In this document: positions 6,781 through 7,864 of the stretch, in pieces
How the letters are laid out: every line of letters starts with the position of its first letter
Numbering within the stretch: the first letter of the stretch is position 1
Assembly (NCBI GenBank): GCA_013140395.1
Contig: JABFSY010000474.1
Coordinates: 1-7,864 of the forward strand
Length of the DNA stretch: 7,864 nt
Source: Cyclobacteriaceae bacterium
Lineage (GTDB): Bacteria; Bacteroidota; Bacteroidia; Cytophagales; Cyclobacteriaceae
Direction of reading: 5' to 3'
Notes under the pieces: generated by a model
Seen by the model: the letters and a program-made list of their open reading frames with translations, nothing else
Told to the model about the DNA's origin: nothing
Databases searched by the model: none
Translations under genes and position numbers: made by a program

Positions 6781-7864
6781 TTAGGCTGGATCTTGTCTAA
6801 AAAAAGTATGCATGGCATTATTCGACTTTTTATACTCCAAGTGTATATTTTTTGAAAATGCTTCATTCTTATAATCCTCTAATATCGCGATGATATCCTG
6901 GTCAATAAATTCAGCCTTACTGCCATCGACCAACAAGCTTGCCCCGGCAGGTATTTTTTCAAGCGCTCTTCGCAAAGAAGACTTATTCAAGAACGAGACG
7001 TCTTTGGTTAACTTAATGATAAAGTTGTTTCCATCATTCATGAAAAAGACAGCGGATCGAAAATTTGTTTTGACCACAAAAAACAACGCCACCAATAAGC
7101 CGATAAATACGCCTACCAACAAATCAGACAAGAGGATGGCGATAACCGTTACCACAAAGGGGGCAAACTGCGTGATCCCCTTGCTATACATGTACTTCAA
7201 CACATTGAGTGAAGCAAGTTTATAACCCACAACCAACAATATGGCAGCAAGGCTAGAGAGCGGAATTAGCTCGAGAAATCGCGGGAACAATAGCACCGCT
7301 GTCGCCAACAAAACTCCGTGTATAATTGACGACATTTTAGATCGGGCTCCGGCCGCAACATTGGCAGACGTTCGAACAACAACCGAGGTAATCGGAAGAC
7401 CACCGAGCAATCCGGAAAGTATATTTCCCAATCCCTGAGATTTTAGTTCGTGATTCAGTGGCGTAATTCGCTTGAAAGGATCTAATCGATCTGCTGCCTC
7501 AATGCTCAACAACGTTTCCAAACTGGCTACCAGCGCAATGGTAATGGCAATGGTATATATTTTAGGATTGGTTAGGTGCGAGATGTCTGGAAAGGTAAAT
7601 AACGAGGCAAAGCCAGCCGTTTGAGATACATCCGGGAATGAAACTAAATGCGATGCCATTATTTGGTAGGCAGGTAAATACGTTGCAAACAAAGCATTCA
7701 AGATTATTCCCATCACGACTACCACAACAGGCCCGGGGAGAAGGCTGACTAGTTTGATTTGCCTTACTGCTGGACGCTCCCATAACACCAAAATACCCAA
7801 TGAAACAAAGGCTATAACAATAGCACCGGGCGTAATGAAATTAAACGCCTGTATGATGTCTGTA
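6781..7864 (-). CDS. Second SulP-family anion (likely bicarbonate) transporter with STAS domain, 5' end off window
   Basis: The C-terminal 360 residues of a SulP carrier; the frame stays open through the right edge, so the start is not in the window. Visible are the second half of the membrane domain and a short STAS domain. The membrane part includes [42 protein letters not shown] and [21 protein letters not shown]. The STAS domain includes [15 protein letters not shown] and [21 protein letters not shown]. It ends soon after the STAS domain (HTFFRQDPA), without the long extension of the plus-strand SulP protein. The two differ clearly in sequence, for example LDPFKR against LDPWKR, so they are diverged paralogues and not a recent duplication. 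A beta-carbonic anhydrase starts 31 bp downstream. This pairing mirrors the SulP-carbonic anhydrase fusions known in other bacteria and supports bicarbonate as the substrate. Confidence 0.93.
   Translation of the reverse strand, partial: TDIIQAFNFITPGAIVIAFVSLGILVLWERPAVRQIKLVSLLPGPVVVVVMGIILNALFATYLPAYQIMASHLVSFPDVSQTAGFASLFTFPDISHLTNPKIYTIAITIALVASLETLLSIEAADRLDPFKRITPLNHELKSQGLGNILSGLLGGLPITSVVVRTSANVAAGARSKMSSIIHGVLLATAVLLFPRFLELIPLSSLAAILLVVGYKLASLNVLKYMYSKGITQFAPFVVTVIAILLSDLLVGVFIGLLVALFFVVKTNFRSAVFFMNDGNNFIIKLTKDVSFLNKSSLRRALEKIPAGASLLVDGSKAEFIDQDIIAILEDYKNEAFSKNIHLEYKKSNNAMHTFFRQDPA

Noticed and set aside
6750..6866. Extended N-terminus for the carbonic anhydrase from ATG 6866
   Set aside because: It would overlap the end of the SulP gene by 86 bp and add residues without family match, while the ATG at 6749 puts the zinc ligands at the same numbers as in E. 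coli Can.
7798..7800. TTG at 7800 as the start of the second SulP gene
   Set aside because: The frame stays open and hydrophobic up to the window edge and the first half of the membrane domain is missing, so this is an internal leucine codon.

Overview
The window reads as chromosomal DNA of a member of the Bacteroidota, probably a Cytophagales- or Flavobacteriia-like lineage. The supporting evidence is AT-leaning gene starts without clear Shine-Dalgarno sequences, candidate promoters of the TTG...TAnnTTTG type, and protein families in the forms usual for this phylum. No rRNA, tRNA, CRISPR array or insertion sequence was seen.

The theme is inorganic carbon (CO2/bicarbonate) handling. Reading left to right: (1) positions 1-1373, minus strand, hold the N-terminal 457 residues of a DabA protein, the zinc-containing, carbonic-anhydrase-like subunit of the DAB inorganic-carbon pump. 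(2) Positions 1451-1807, minus strand, hold a small putative exported or membrane-anchored protein of unknown function just upstream of dabA. (3) Positions 1808-2456 are a divergent control region with two candidate promoters pointing outward and a possible small secreted-protein gene on the plus strand (1997-2353). (4) Positions 2457-6064, plus strand, hold a tight two-gene unit. It encodes a 733-residue SulP anion transporter with a STAS domain and an extra uncharacterised C-terminal domain, followed 23 bp later by an outer-membrane beta-barrel porin. A strong hairpin terminator follows at 6086-6118. (5) Positions 6117-7864, minus strand and convergent, hold a second SulP transporter (5' part off the window) followed 31 bp later by a type II beta-carbonic anhydrase.

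Taken together, the window could supply an outer-membrane pore, two inner-membrane bicarbonate/anion carriers, a cytosolic carbonic anhydrase and a DabA-type vectorial CO2 hydration subunit. The families are recognised from visible motifs. That they all serve bicarbonate supply, rather than sulfate or another anion for the SulP and porin pair, is inference from gene company. The parts least explained by known families are the C-terminal ~195-residue extension of the first SulP protein, the small exported proteins flanking the control region, and the dedicated porin paired with a SulP carrier. The usual DabA partner, DabB (an NDH-1 NuoL/ND5-like membrane subunit), is not in the window. If it is present nearby it must lie beyond the left edge.
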